Both the position numbers and the translations under genes were made by a program. 25,985 bases of DNA, taken from Macrocybe gigantea. Its lineage: Eukaryota; Basidiomycota; Agaricomycetes; Agaricales; Callistosporiaceae. The notes below the pieces were generated by a model, which did no database searches, was not told the origin of the DNA, and was given only the letters and a program-made list of their open reading frames with translations. Shown piece after piece: positions 9,216-17,309 of the stretch (within the stretch, counting starts at the first letter, position 1; each line of letters begins with the position of its first letter). Location: the NCBI GenBank assembly GCA_011319805.1, contig SJRY01000063.1:1-25985 (forward strand), read 5' to 3'.

Positions 9216-11234
9216 ATGAGCCGTCTCCCAACTTCTAAACTGGCCAAACGCTATAGCCGGGCAGACTTGCAGATGCACCCTGATTCGAATGGTCAGGCGG
9301 TCGCATCTGTTCCTACGGCGGACGAGACTGCAGGTCCAAGCGCCCTCGATAAGCCATCCAGCAGTGTGCCGCAGCCATCGGTTGAAGGTATGGTTCTTCT
9401 GGCGATATACCGACAGTTATGTTAGCGAGTACTAATTCCTAATCTTTCATCATTCACCAAGCAACGCCGAATTCTTCTGCTCCCACTTCTACCCCGTCGT
9501 CAGAATCTCAGCCCTCGCCCCCGCTTGAGACTCCGCCCACTGAATCTGGCAGCGCCTTGTCTCCTGCATCAGATCCACCCTCTACGACCAAGTCGCTTCT
9601 CCGCAGATCGTTCTGGTTTGGTTCGCTTTCTGGACCCAAGGAGAATTCCACCAAGAATGTCGCCACCCTCGACAACCCAGTCGATCTGCATCTCAAAGAA
9701 CTCTCTCATGCCAGCGAATTAATCTGTACAAATTCGGAACAAAGACCTGTGCATGATCCTTCCCTCCCCGCAACGTCGTCCTCAACAGTTCCCCAGATGC
9801 CAACTCCGGCGCGTCACAATGCCCAATCATCAGACTCTGCGCGGCCTGCCAAGACTGATCGACCTCCATCTACTCTTTTGGCTCCGTCGTCGACCCCACC
9901 TTGTCCGACGAAACCCGAACAGCATGATTCAGCGCTCTCCAACAATGATTCCGTTTCCCCTGCGGGCTCACCAATCCCATCTTCTTCAGACACGGCTCCG
10001 CCACCACCGTCATCATCTGTTCTCGCCATATCATCTGAGGACGAGGCGCCTCGCTTGTCCTCCTTCAATCAGTCCTCCAGTCGTTTTGGGCTTACCATTC
10101 CTTTCTTAGGGAGATCAAAGACCCCAGCCGATAATTCTTTGTCCCTCAATTCTACATCAAATCAAAGGCAACATGGTTAGTCCGTCGTTTTGTTCTGCAG
10201 ATCTTTCGATGTTTTAATGCATCGTGTCAGAGCCGAGCAACATCACGCCCACGCCTGGAGAGGACCACGACCGAGGTCATCCTTTAATTGCCTCTAAAGA
10301 CTCTCCCATTTCCCAGCCGTCACCTTTGCAGTCCTCTGACGAGATTACGACAGAGTACAATACTGTACGCGTAGTTTCGTCTACGACGTGGTGGGACTAT
10401 GTTGGTTGGCGGTCGGGGTCGTCCGCATTCCCCGGTCCGGATCAAAAACACATGCAGACATCCTCAACGACGCCTGATATCACTCCTGTGAACCCCAATA
10501 TTGAGAGGACTCCTCCAATTTCTTTCTCAGAAGGTGACAGACAACATTTGGAAACTGTGTCCACAGCGCACGTGCAAACTGGGAACAAACAAATGTCCAA
10601 AGAAGATGATCTTGCATCGGCACCGCCAGAGACTGAAAAGAATCAAGGGTCATCGTGGTTCTCTCCCTGGTCATGGTCCTATGGTACTTCCATACCACCT
10701 GCTGACGGCAAGACAACTGTGATGGAAGCGTCGTCTGATTCTGTGCGAACGACAGTTATTCCCATTCACCCTCCGACGGCCGATGAAACAAGCATCACTT
10801 CACGGCAAGATGTTGCGCAAGTCAGCACTGCGCCAGCCAGCGCGTCGACTGCTAATCCGATCGAATCGACGATTGAGACCAATCGGTCAGGCTGGATTTC
10901 CTTCTTCTCTTCCAGATCGCTTTTGGTCAAGACTATCACGGCTAGCGCTCCGGAAGGTAACAAGGAAATGGAGATAATGGACATCGAGGAGGACAGCCAA
11001 CTTTCTTATGAGGAAGTTGTCGATACGAAAACTGCAGCCGAACCGAACGTCTCAGGCATAACACAATCTGCTCCCGTAACGCCATCCAGATCGCGCAGCG
11101 CTGAGACGAGCAGAGCGCCTTCTCCTGTGTCTGATCTTGCTTCAGGTAACCGAAAATCCTCCTTGAAACCACCATCGGCCCCCCTTTTCATAGGAGGAAA
11201 ACGACGAATTGTACGACATTCTGAAGCAAGGTGA
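9216..11234 (+). CDS. Captured fragment A: 5' part of a Ser/Pro-rich host gene, chimeric 3' end
   Basis: Three exons (9216-9387, 9462-10175, 10231-11234) give an open frame of about 629 residues. The chain begins MSRLPTSKLAKRYSR and is Ser/Thr/Pro-rich and probably disordered. It has spaced Trp/aromatic motifs: LRRSFWFGSLSG, TWWDYVGWRSG, SSWFSPWSWSYG and SGWISFFSSRSL. I recall similar N-terminal regions in basidiomycete proteins that continue into an alpha/beta-hydrolase domain; that domain is absent here. After about 11190 the sequence switches to fragment B, so the last ~15 residues (GKRRIVRHSEAR) are read out of frame from another gene. Introns are kept, so capture was from genomic DNA. 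Whether the chimera is expressed cannot be told. Frame integrity over 600 codons suggests recent capture or retained coding. Confidence 0.5.
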
Positions 11235-12068
11235 AACCGGGCGGTTGAAGGAGGAGGTGCGGGGCCTCCGTCGGATCGTTGACAGGCTCGAGAATGCACT
11301 CAGAGGGCCGTCTATCGCTTCATCCAGTCTCTTGCACACACCTGGCGTGCTCATTTGCCGTACTTGATGCAGAATCGCACCAGGTGACATCCACTTTCGT
11401 GAGTACATGCCGCCAGTCGCTCTTTGCTTCATACCCCATTGATCTCACAGCACGGAACTAGACAAAAGCTACGAAGCATTCGCTGCTTATCGCGTGAGCA
11501 ACAATCCGCGGCCGTACTCCAGCTCACCGAGGAACTCGTACTATATGCCAGCACCCTCTGCAAGCACAGACAATAACGGCGCCGCCCCATCAGCGGGCAA
11601 GCTCCCTCCGACAGGGCCCAGGGTGCACAAGAAGCCGCGCATATCCGATGCAGGCACCCAGCAACCGCAGCAGCACCAGCATGTGCCCTCGTCAGCGCGT
11701 GGTGGACACGATACTGGCGGTGGTAGAGAGCGGACGGGTCGACAGCCATCAGATGGACGCGGCGCGTCATCCGCGAAACCGGCAGGTGCAATGAAAATGG
11801 ATTACGACGAGGATCAGCGGGCATGTCTACCATTGCCAGTGCACGAGCGTAACCAGGACCGGGACAGGGAGCGCGACTGAGGACCAAGGGAACGCGAGCG
11901 AGACAGAGACAGAGATAGGGACAGGGGCGATAGGGTAAGGGACCGCGACGGCATCAAGTCGTTCAGACGCAATGGGAATTTTGGAGGCGGAGGATCCAAT
12001 CGAGGGTCCGGTGGCAGACGTAGTGACACAGTGGCGATCGAACGTTGGCTGAGCAGATGGGACTCTAA
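11192..12068 (+). pseudogene. Captured fragment B: 3' part of a coiled-coil/Arg-rich host gene, degenerate
   Basis: From an intron 3' end (TTTTCATAG, to 11200) the sequence reads EENDELYDILKQGETGRLKE and LRRIVDRLENALR, a strong coiled coil. It continues with ESHQV (from 11373), ELDKSYEAFAAYR, a Ser/Pro segment with LPPTGPRVHKKPRIS, an Arg-Asp repeat tract and a Gly-rich end finishing GDRTLAEQMGL before TAA at 12066-12068. I recognise this ending from an unnamed basidiomycete protein family. Lesions: the expected splice donor at 11306 reads GG instead of GT; the next junction (about 11400) does not keep frame; an in-frame TGA interrupts the RD tract at 11878-11880; and a one-base shift lies between about 12022 and 12035. 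The N-terminal part of the parent gene is missing. Confidence 0.55.
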
Positions 12069-12093
12069 AATCACAACACGAGGACGGACCCTG

Positions 12094-12110
12094 TTTTTTT
12101 TTTTTTTTTT
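12094..12110. repeat. Poly-T tract (17 nt) between fragments B and C
   Basis: A run of 17 T lies 25 bp after the fragment B stop codon and just before the ALG5-like reading frame. It marks or lies close to the junction of two captured segments. Such runs are also prone to sequencing error. Confidence 0.6.
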
Positions 12111-12114
12111 GGCT

Positions 12115-12355
12115 CCGTTTTGTTTTGCTTTCATGCCACTGAGCAACGCCACCCGGGTAGACCTCACGGTCGTCGTCCCACGAGACGGAGCGGCTGCCAG
12201 GCATGATAGCATCCACGCTCGTGCACCTGATGTCGTCGCAACTCAAGGGATGCTTGTGCCATATTATTGTCGTGGACAATGGCTCGAGCAATGGAACGTC
12301 TGACACCACGTTGCACCTCGCGGCGACCTACCCCACGCGCGACATCAAGGTCGTT
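12115..12355 (+). pseudogene. ALG5: Captured fragment C: piece of ALG5 (dolichyl-phosphate beta-glucosyltransferase)
   Basis: ALG5 makes dolichyl-phosphate-glucose for N-glycosylation at the ER. This fragment shows the start of its GT-A glycosyltransferase domain. One frame reads RVDLTVVVP. A second frame, after a gap in the expected AYNE turn near 12180, reads ETERLPGMIASTLVHL, then CHIIVVDNGSSNGTSD and LHLAATYPTRDIKVV. The nucleotide-binding VDDG motif reads VDNG. Similarity stops after KVV, before the NLGKGGAV segment, so most of the enzyme is absent. It cannot encode an active transferase. Orientation matches fragments A and B. Confidence 0.7.
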
Positions 12356-12625
12356 GGGCATCCCGCACCTCAGTGGTTTATCGATCGCCACATGGCCGTG
12401 ATGAGATGCCAGTGCCGGATCTTATCATTCACAAGATACTCCCTGTGTCACTACAATTTTTGGATGTGTTTTCACCTCCAGAAGGCTTTCGGATTGAGAC
12501 GATATAGGTTGTGTAATTATTACTCAAACAGAAAAAAATGTGTTGAACTGGTGGTTCCACTTTCATTCGAAATTTTCTTCTCCACGTCTTCAGCGCCTTC
12601 ATTCAAATCCTCCACCTGGTTATTC
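12356..12625. promoter_or_regulatory. Upstream region of the integrase gene
   Basis: This ~270-bp stretch follows the ALG5 fragment and leads to the integrase start at 12626. It is A/T-richer than the fragment and has no supported coding exon. The open frame crossing it from 12203 to 12688 is a chance run that joins the ALG5 piece to the integrase first exon region. It presumably holds the integrase promoter. Confidence 0.35.
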
Positions 12626-14162
12626 ATGTCTTCCAGCCGCAATCACAATCCCCGTGGTAGAAACCAATATGGCGATACCAGTGAGTAGCTGTAAAGTAGT
12701 AAGACATACCTCTTGACGCTTCTTACCGTGCTATAGTTAGTCGGGATGACCCTCGGCTGGTGGAGGCTCTGCAAGAATACCACCGCCAGTTGTATACCAA
12801 CAATGAGAAGATTGCTGAGCTCCTCCGGTCTGATCATGGCATTGAAATCAGGTACGAGGCCTTGGTAGCATTTTATGGGCATTTACCTATTTTTGCTCAG
12901 TGCCAGTTCAGTCAAGCGCGCACGGAAACACCACAATCTTTTGGGAAGCGGTGCCAGTATGAGGACTATGTCCGACAGAGAGGCGGAGCAACTTGTTCTG
13001 GACCATATGGACCTAGATGCAGGTCGAGGAAAAGGTCCACGCACACTTAGGCAAAACATCGCACGTCGGACTGGTCAACACATCAAACGTGACTTTGTGG
13101 CGGACACCATGCGGACCCATGATCCTCAGGGATTCCAGATGCGCAATCCTAGTGCGAAGAAGATTGTCCGCATTCCGAAAGTTCCAATAGGCATCCACGA
13201 GCGATGGTCAGGAGATGGGCATGATAAATTATACAGGATTGGCTTTCCTGTATATGGAATTGTCGACGATGCTACAGGTAAATGGCTAGGTGCATGGGTT
13301 GTACCCAGCAATCGTTACGGTCCTGTAGTCGGATATCTCTTCCTGGATCTGGTAGAGAAGTTCGGTGGTATGTCGCATGCTGTTTGAATGATCTGTCTGT
13401 TGATGGCGGTTAGGAATGCCTCTGCAATTCACAACAGACTGTGGATCAGAAACAACTCATGCGTATGGACTTTCCAATGCATTGAGGTATGTGATGATCT
13501 TGATCGAACATCTATTTTATTCACATATTCATATTTTAGAGAAATCTTCCATCCTGAATATGACATTTCAGAGCTACCCGCTCATGTCTACTTGCGAAGT
13601 GTTAACAATATCTCCGTCGAACGTTCCTGGCTTCGTCTTAGGTTAGAATGGGGTAATACAGCAATAATCTCATTCGAAAAAGGTCAAATCCTGGGTTATT
13701 ATAATCCCAGCGATCCCAATCAATAGTATGTCTTGAGTCTGTACTGAGGCGTGCGATAAACGTCTAACTTTTATGTTCTTCAGTCAGCTTTGTCAGTGGC
13801 TATGGCCAAAGCTACTCCAGCAAACTCTCAATGACTTCATGGAGGAGCGAAACGCTTTTCACAGTCGCAAGAACAACGACAAGGCTGGTCCATCTGGTAT
13901 GTCTCGTAATGAGGCTTTTAGCTTGCCTGAACAATGGGGCGGCCGCAACTGTCTTCTCCCTGTTGATGTTAACATTATTCGGACTCTCAAGGAAGAGGTA
14001 GGGGGTCCAAGCCTCTTGGAGTTTGTTACGCCTGCATTTTCGGAGCAGGCTGAAGCGGCGTATAATTCTTTGGGCATTGAAGAGCTGACTTTTGGGAATG
14101 TGTGGATGGTTTTTCGTCAGCTCTGTCCCCTTGTTTTCCCATCCTCGTCCTTGTCCTCTTAG
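12626..14162 (+). CDS. Integrase-core (rve) DDE recombinase of the element
   Basis: Six exons (12626-12680, 12737-12851, 12901-13367, 13414-13486, 13540-13725, 13784-14162) join in frame to about 424 residues, the usual length for the basidiomycete integrase-core proteins I recall. The N-terminus is a helix-turn-helix-like region (LVEALQEYHRQLYTNNEKIA, then SSVKRARKHHNLLG). The RNase-H-like core shows ERWSGDGHDK (D162), VYGIVDDATGKWLGAWVVP, QFTTDCGSETTHAYG (D221) and NNISVERSWLRLRLEWG (E264), a full DDE triad. The C-terminus includes YQLCQWLWPKLLQQ and LPEQWGGRNCLLPVD. The start MSSSRNHNPRG at 12626 gives a short first exon, typical of the family. It is expected to bind the TIRs and catalyse cutting and joining, acting in the nucleus. 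Confidence 0.9.
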
Positions 14163-14360
14163 GTTTCTAGCAAGAAGATTGAGAATTTAACAATTGTTTG
14201 TCGAGACTTGAGCAAGTTCTGTGTTCTGCGGTGCTGTGCATGGGCAAATTGGCAGGTGAGGACGTAATTCGAAACCGCGGATCATTGTATTCCTGTCAGA
14301 ACACCAGGAGGCCATGAAAGATTTTTTTTCTGTTCTGTTTCGTCCTCGACAGTCTTGTCC

Positions 14361-16859
14361 ATGGTCGTCTGTCCTAGCTGCCGATATTCTTTTGTGCGCC
14401 TTCTCGAGACAGAGTTGCCCTGTGCAAAATGCCGAGCCCGGCGACCTGGATTGTCAGTCGCCAGTCTTGAAGCAATCAACGTAAGCCATTCTTTTTTTTT
14501 TAGGTCTGCGGCGCATTAAGCTTAGATTCTGGACAGTTGAGGCCGCAATGCGCTGGATGTGGCGTTGTATATAATGGTCTCTTCAACCCCATCTGTAACA
14601 GTTGCATTGAGTACTTTAGTAAGTGAAAATCATGTGCTTATATTTCTCTGCTAAATTGTTTCTACAGAAAACCAAGATTCTGTCCCTAAACAGCTTCTAA
14701 AGATCGACGGAATAGCGGCGCTACTTTCATCCCCAGGTGCCACTAGCGATCTGGGCTCCGAAGTGGAATCCACCCACCGCTTGACTGTAGCAGAGGTTTT
14801 AGAACGCGCTAATGTGCATCGCCAAGGCGCTTCAGAGTTTCGCTTCACCGCTCCTACCCCTAAAACCTTCGAGAGTGGTTCGGGCTCTGATAAAACGAAA
14901 TTTCCGAATCTGAGCAAGGCCGCTGCTGTCCTAGCGGAGCGTAGGCAGAAGAAAACTGAGGCCGAAATGAAAGACCGGAACTTAGGCATTCAGATATCTG
15001 CAACTATCTGGAAAAGATCAGTTAAAGGAGGTTTGCGAGAGGTGTGACATCTACTTTTCTCTATCTCGTCAGAATCTGATTTGAATTTGGTCTCTAGGTC
15101 AAACCAATTCGAGTCACGCTCTTCTTCCAGCTCAGCCGCTCCTTTAAGTCAGCTTTGGATGAATTGTTGGGACACATTAGACTCGAATTTGCTAAGAGCT
15201 ACCCGGGAACGAAGGAGCTCGATTGGTATGCTTCTGGCAAATATAAAAGTTTACTAAGCTGATTTTTTTGAACTATAGGTCTAACATTCAACTCTATTTT
15301 CATGAGACTAATTCACGATGTTCATCCTTGGAACATGTCAATAAGACCGGTTGGGTGGTAAACGATCTCAGCAATTACCTCGCCAAACAGCGTCTATTCA
15401 ATGTTACAGACAAAAGGCGAACGATTGATCTGCGCTTCATTTACAATGAAGAGGATATAGTAATCTAGTTCTCTGAGCTTTCTTTTTTTTCAGCTGTGCT
15501 AACTAAGACTATATTATAGCATGAAGAAGATGACGCATCACTCCCCAGCTCTATTCCTACATCATCTATGGATCAGTTGGAATCATCTATAGGAAAGCGC
15601 AAGCGCACAACAGCTAGTGCGGTCCCTGCCTCACGCCAATCTGCGGTTACTCTCAGGAGTGCTTTCATACCTCCTCAGCATTCTTCACATGCTCCTTATC
15701 ACTCCGAGAACCTGGACAATCAGTGGACGCGTGATATTCCTATGATTGCATATCAGTTTTTCAAAACTTCGGCTAAATATGCTCAGGATGGCTCCGTCGT
15801 ATCTACGACTGAAGTCGAAGAGGATACTATTCTAATTGCGAGAGACTGGCAGAAAGGAGAGGTTGCATGGGAAAAGGGTTACGATCATAATCATACTGGC
15901 TTTATTGGTAAAGGTTTTACCAAGCGTGGTGTCTACGTGAGTTGTATTCATTCTGAATAATAACAGAACAATTAACAGCATAAAGGCAAGGCAAGGCAGC
16001 AGAGAATATGTTCTTACGCAACCATTTGATGAAACTATGTCGCGTTCTATGGTTCATCATGTTCTTCGGGCTGAGTTCAAACTGCTGGCTCAATGTGATG
16101 GTTTCAAAAAGGAGTTCGATGAGCATGCTAAAAAACAGGGAATAAAGACTATGCCAAGTATATTCACCTATATCAAAACATCGATCCTTTGCTGACACCT
16201 TATTCATAGAATTCTACTTTAACTTCATATCATCTTTTATCGGTGAACTTGTTCCATCTAGGAACTCGGGTAGTTTGATTCTGCCCTATCCGTATTTCAT
16301 AGCCACTCCACTATTGCCTTGCGGACCATTAGACGCCAAGATCAAGAAATTTACGGGTAGTGATGATATTGGAGAAGCTGGAGACCATCTGACGAAAGCA
16401 ATCCATGCCTTCGCTCATTTTTCTCTCTTATACTCACATGGGCATATGCTTTTTTGTGATTTACAAGGCGCGGATGATTTATCTCTTTGTTGGTTTCTTA
16501 ATAGCTCATGCTTGTTAATCGCCTTTGTAGGAGCTCCAGATGCCAATGGCGTCATGTGTTTGATAGATCCACAAGCGCATACGTGCGTCTTTAACGCATC
16601 TATTATATATTGATAATTAATTGATCAATATTTTTCTAGAAACACAGAAAACTCGGAAGATCGTGATATCTACTGGGATGGTGGTCCCAAAAAGATCGCT
16701 GCATTCAAGGACCAGCATTTTCCTGTCTGTCAGGACAACTGGATTTGCCGAAAGCTAGGCTTACTGAGTCTCACTGTTGAACGGGAAGATGAGGAGGTAT
16801 CGACGCAGAAGTCGAAGACTCAAAGCAAGCAAAACATTGACTATATAATTGTTAATTAG
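14361..16859 (+). CDS. Alpha-kinase (MHCK/eEF2K family) with N-terminal zinc-ribbon pairs
   Basis: Ten exons (14361-14480, 14537-14618, 14668-15041, 15098-15225, 15279-15459, 15520-15936, 15986-16157, 16210-16467, 16531-16582, 16640-16859) give about 667 residues. Residues 1-70 hold four CxxC pairs (C4/C7, C21/C24, C45/C48, C60/C63), like two zinc ribbons. The middle is variable, with GKRKRTT basic and Ser-rich parts. The C-terminal alpha-kinase domain shows GFIGKGFTKRGVYAR, LTQPFDE, KEFDEHAKKQ, PLLPCGPLDAKIKKFTGSD, IHAFAHFSLLYS, the catalytic-region FCDLQG and CLIDPQAHT, and YWDGGPKKIAAF. Alpha-kinases phosphorylate Ser/Thr, often in helices. Target is unknown. The 16468-16530 interval has a GC donor and no stop; read through, it adds 21 residues after DLQ. 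The gene ends 415 bp before the right TIR. Confidence 0.87.
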
Positions 16860-17274
16860 TTTCAACTTGTAGCGAAACTTGAATGTGATTATTCAGATTA
16901 AACACTGATTGCAGTACAGAATTTATATCTAACAGTCCCTCATGGAGGGGCATAACATATGACTGAGTCAGCAGGGCTAGCACGTCTTTATGGATTTGTG
17001 ATGAGTATAGGCCTATAAACCACGCGGTTGCAAATCCTATGTATTCAATGTTCATACTGAACTATGCTACACATGTTCCGTGCCTACAAGTAGCGTACAG
17101 GTTTCGTCAACTGTGACAATGTGAACATCAGATGATGCACTGTTATGGCTGTCATACATTCCCACAATATAATCATAGCCTATATACCATTTCAGAGTTC
17201 TAACCCAACCCCAGTTGTTATCCGTGACAAGCCCGAAGGACCCCGTCCCTGATCAGAAGACCCGGCCCGGAAAA
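16860..17274. other. Right subterminal region of the element
   Basis: This 415-bp A/T-rich stretch separates the alpha-kinase stop codon from the right TIR. I see no gene in it. It includes a small inverted motif (CCCTCATGGAGGG, near 16937) and a G/C-rich patch next to the TIR (around 17240-17270). It probably contains the kinase 3' UTR and subterminal transposase binding sites. Confidence 0.4.
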
Positions 17275-17304
17275 TTTTTGACCTGACCCTGCTCGGCAAC
17301 CGTA
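17275..17304 (-). repeat. Right terminal inverted repeat (30 bp)
   Basis: Exact reverse complement of 6843-6872. The outer end reads ...CAACCGTA on the plus strand and is followed directly by the CCATT duplication. Confidence 0.9.
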
Positions 17305-17309
17305 CCATT
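17305..17309. repeat. Target site duplication, right copy (CCATT)
   Basis: Direct 5-bp repeat of 6838-6842, placed immediately outside the right inverted repeat. Confidence 0.85.

Larger units (their letters stand above)
6843..17304. mobile_element. 10.5-kb TIR transposon with integrase, TET/JBP-like dioxygenase, alpha-kinase and captured host fragments
   Basis: The element is bounded by perfect 30-bp inverted repeats (6843-6872 and 17275-17304, outer end TACGGTTGCC) and flanked by CCATT on both sides. Contents from left: dioxygenase gene (-) 8710-7083; three host gene fragments (+) across 9216-12355; integrase gene (+) 12626-14162; alpha-kinase gene (+) 14361-16859; about 415 bp of subterminal DNA. 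The integrase keeps all three acidic catalytic residues and an uninterrupted spliced frame, and the TIRs and target duplication are unmutated, so the insertion looks young. The class is inferred: a cut-and-paste DNA element using an rve-type recombinase. I do not recognise a named superfamily with this exact TIR, duplication length and gene set. Confidence 0.9.

Noticed and set aside
9216..12355. Helitron capture, because the fragments share one orientation
   Set aside because: No Rep/helicase gene is present, no convincing 5' TC and 3' hairpin-CTRR end pair was found, and the whole block lies within perfect TIRs with a target duplication. The hairpin at 8973-8997 is not followed by CTRR.
12203..12688. 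161-codon plus-strand ORF as a gene
   Set aside because: It is a chance run that starts in the ALG5 fragment and ends over the integrase first exon; only the first ~50 codons match ALG5.
14481..14503. A 23-nt intron (GTAAGC...TTTTAG) in the alpha-kinase
   Set aside because: Too short for fungal splicing. Extending to the CAG at 14534-14536 gives a 56-nt intron and an in-frame CxxC exon.
6843..17304. LTR retrotransposon with 5-bp duplication
   Set aside because: The terminal repeats are inverted and only 30 bp, there is no gag, protease or reverse transcriptase, and the genes contain many spliceosomal introns.
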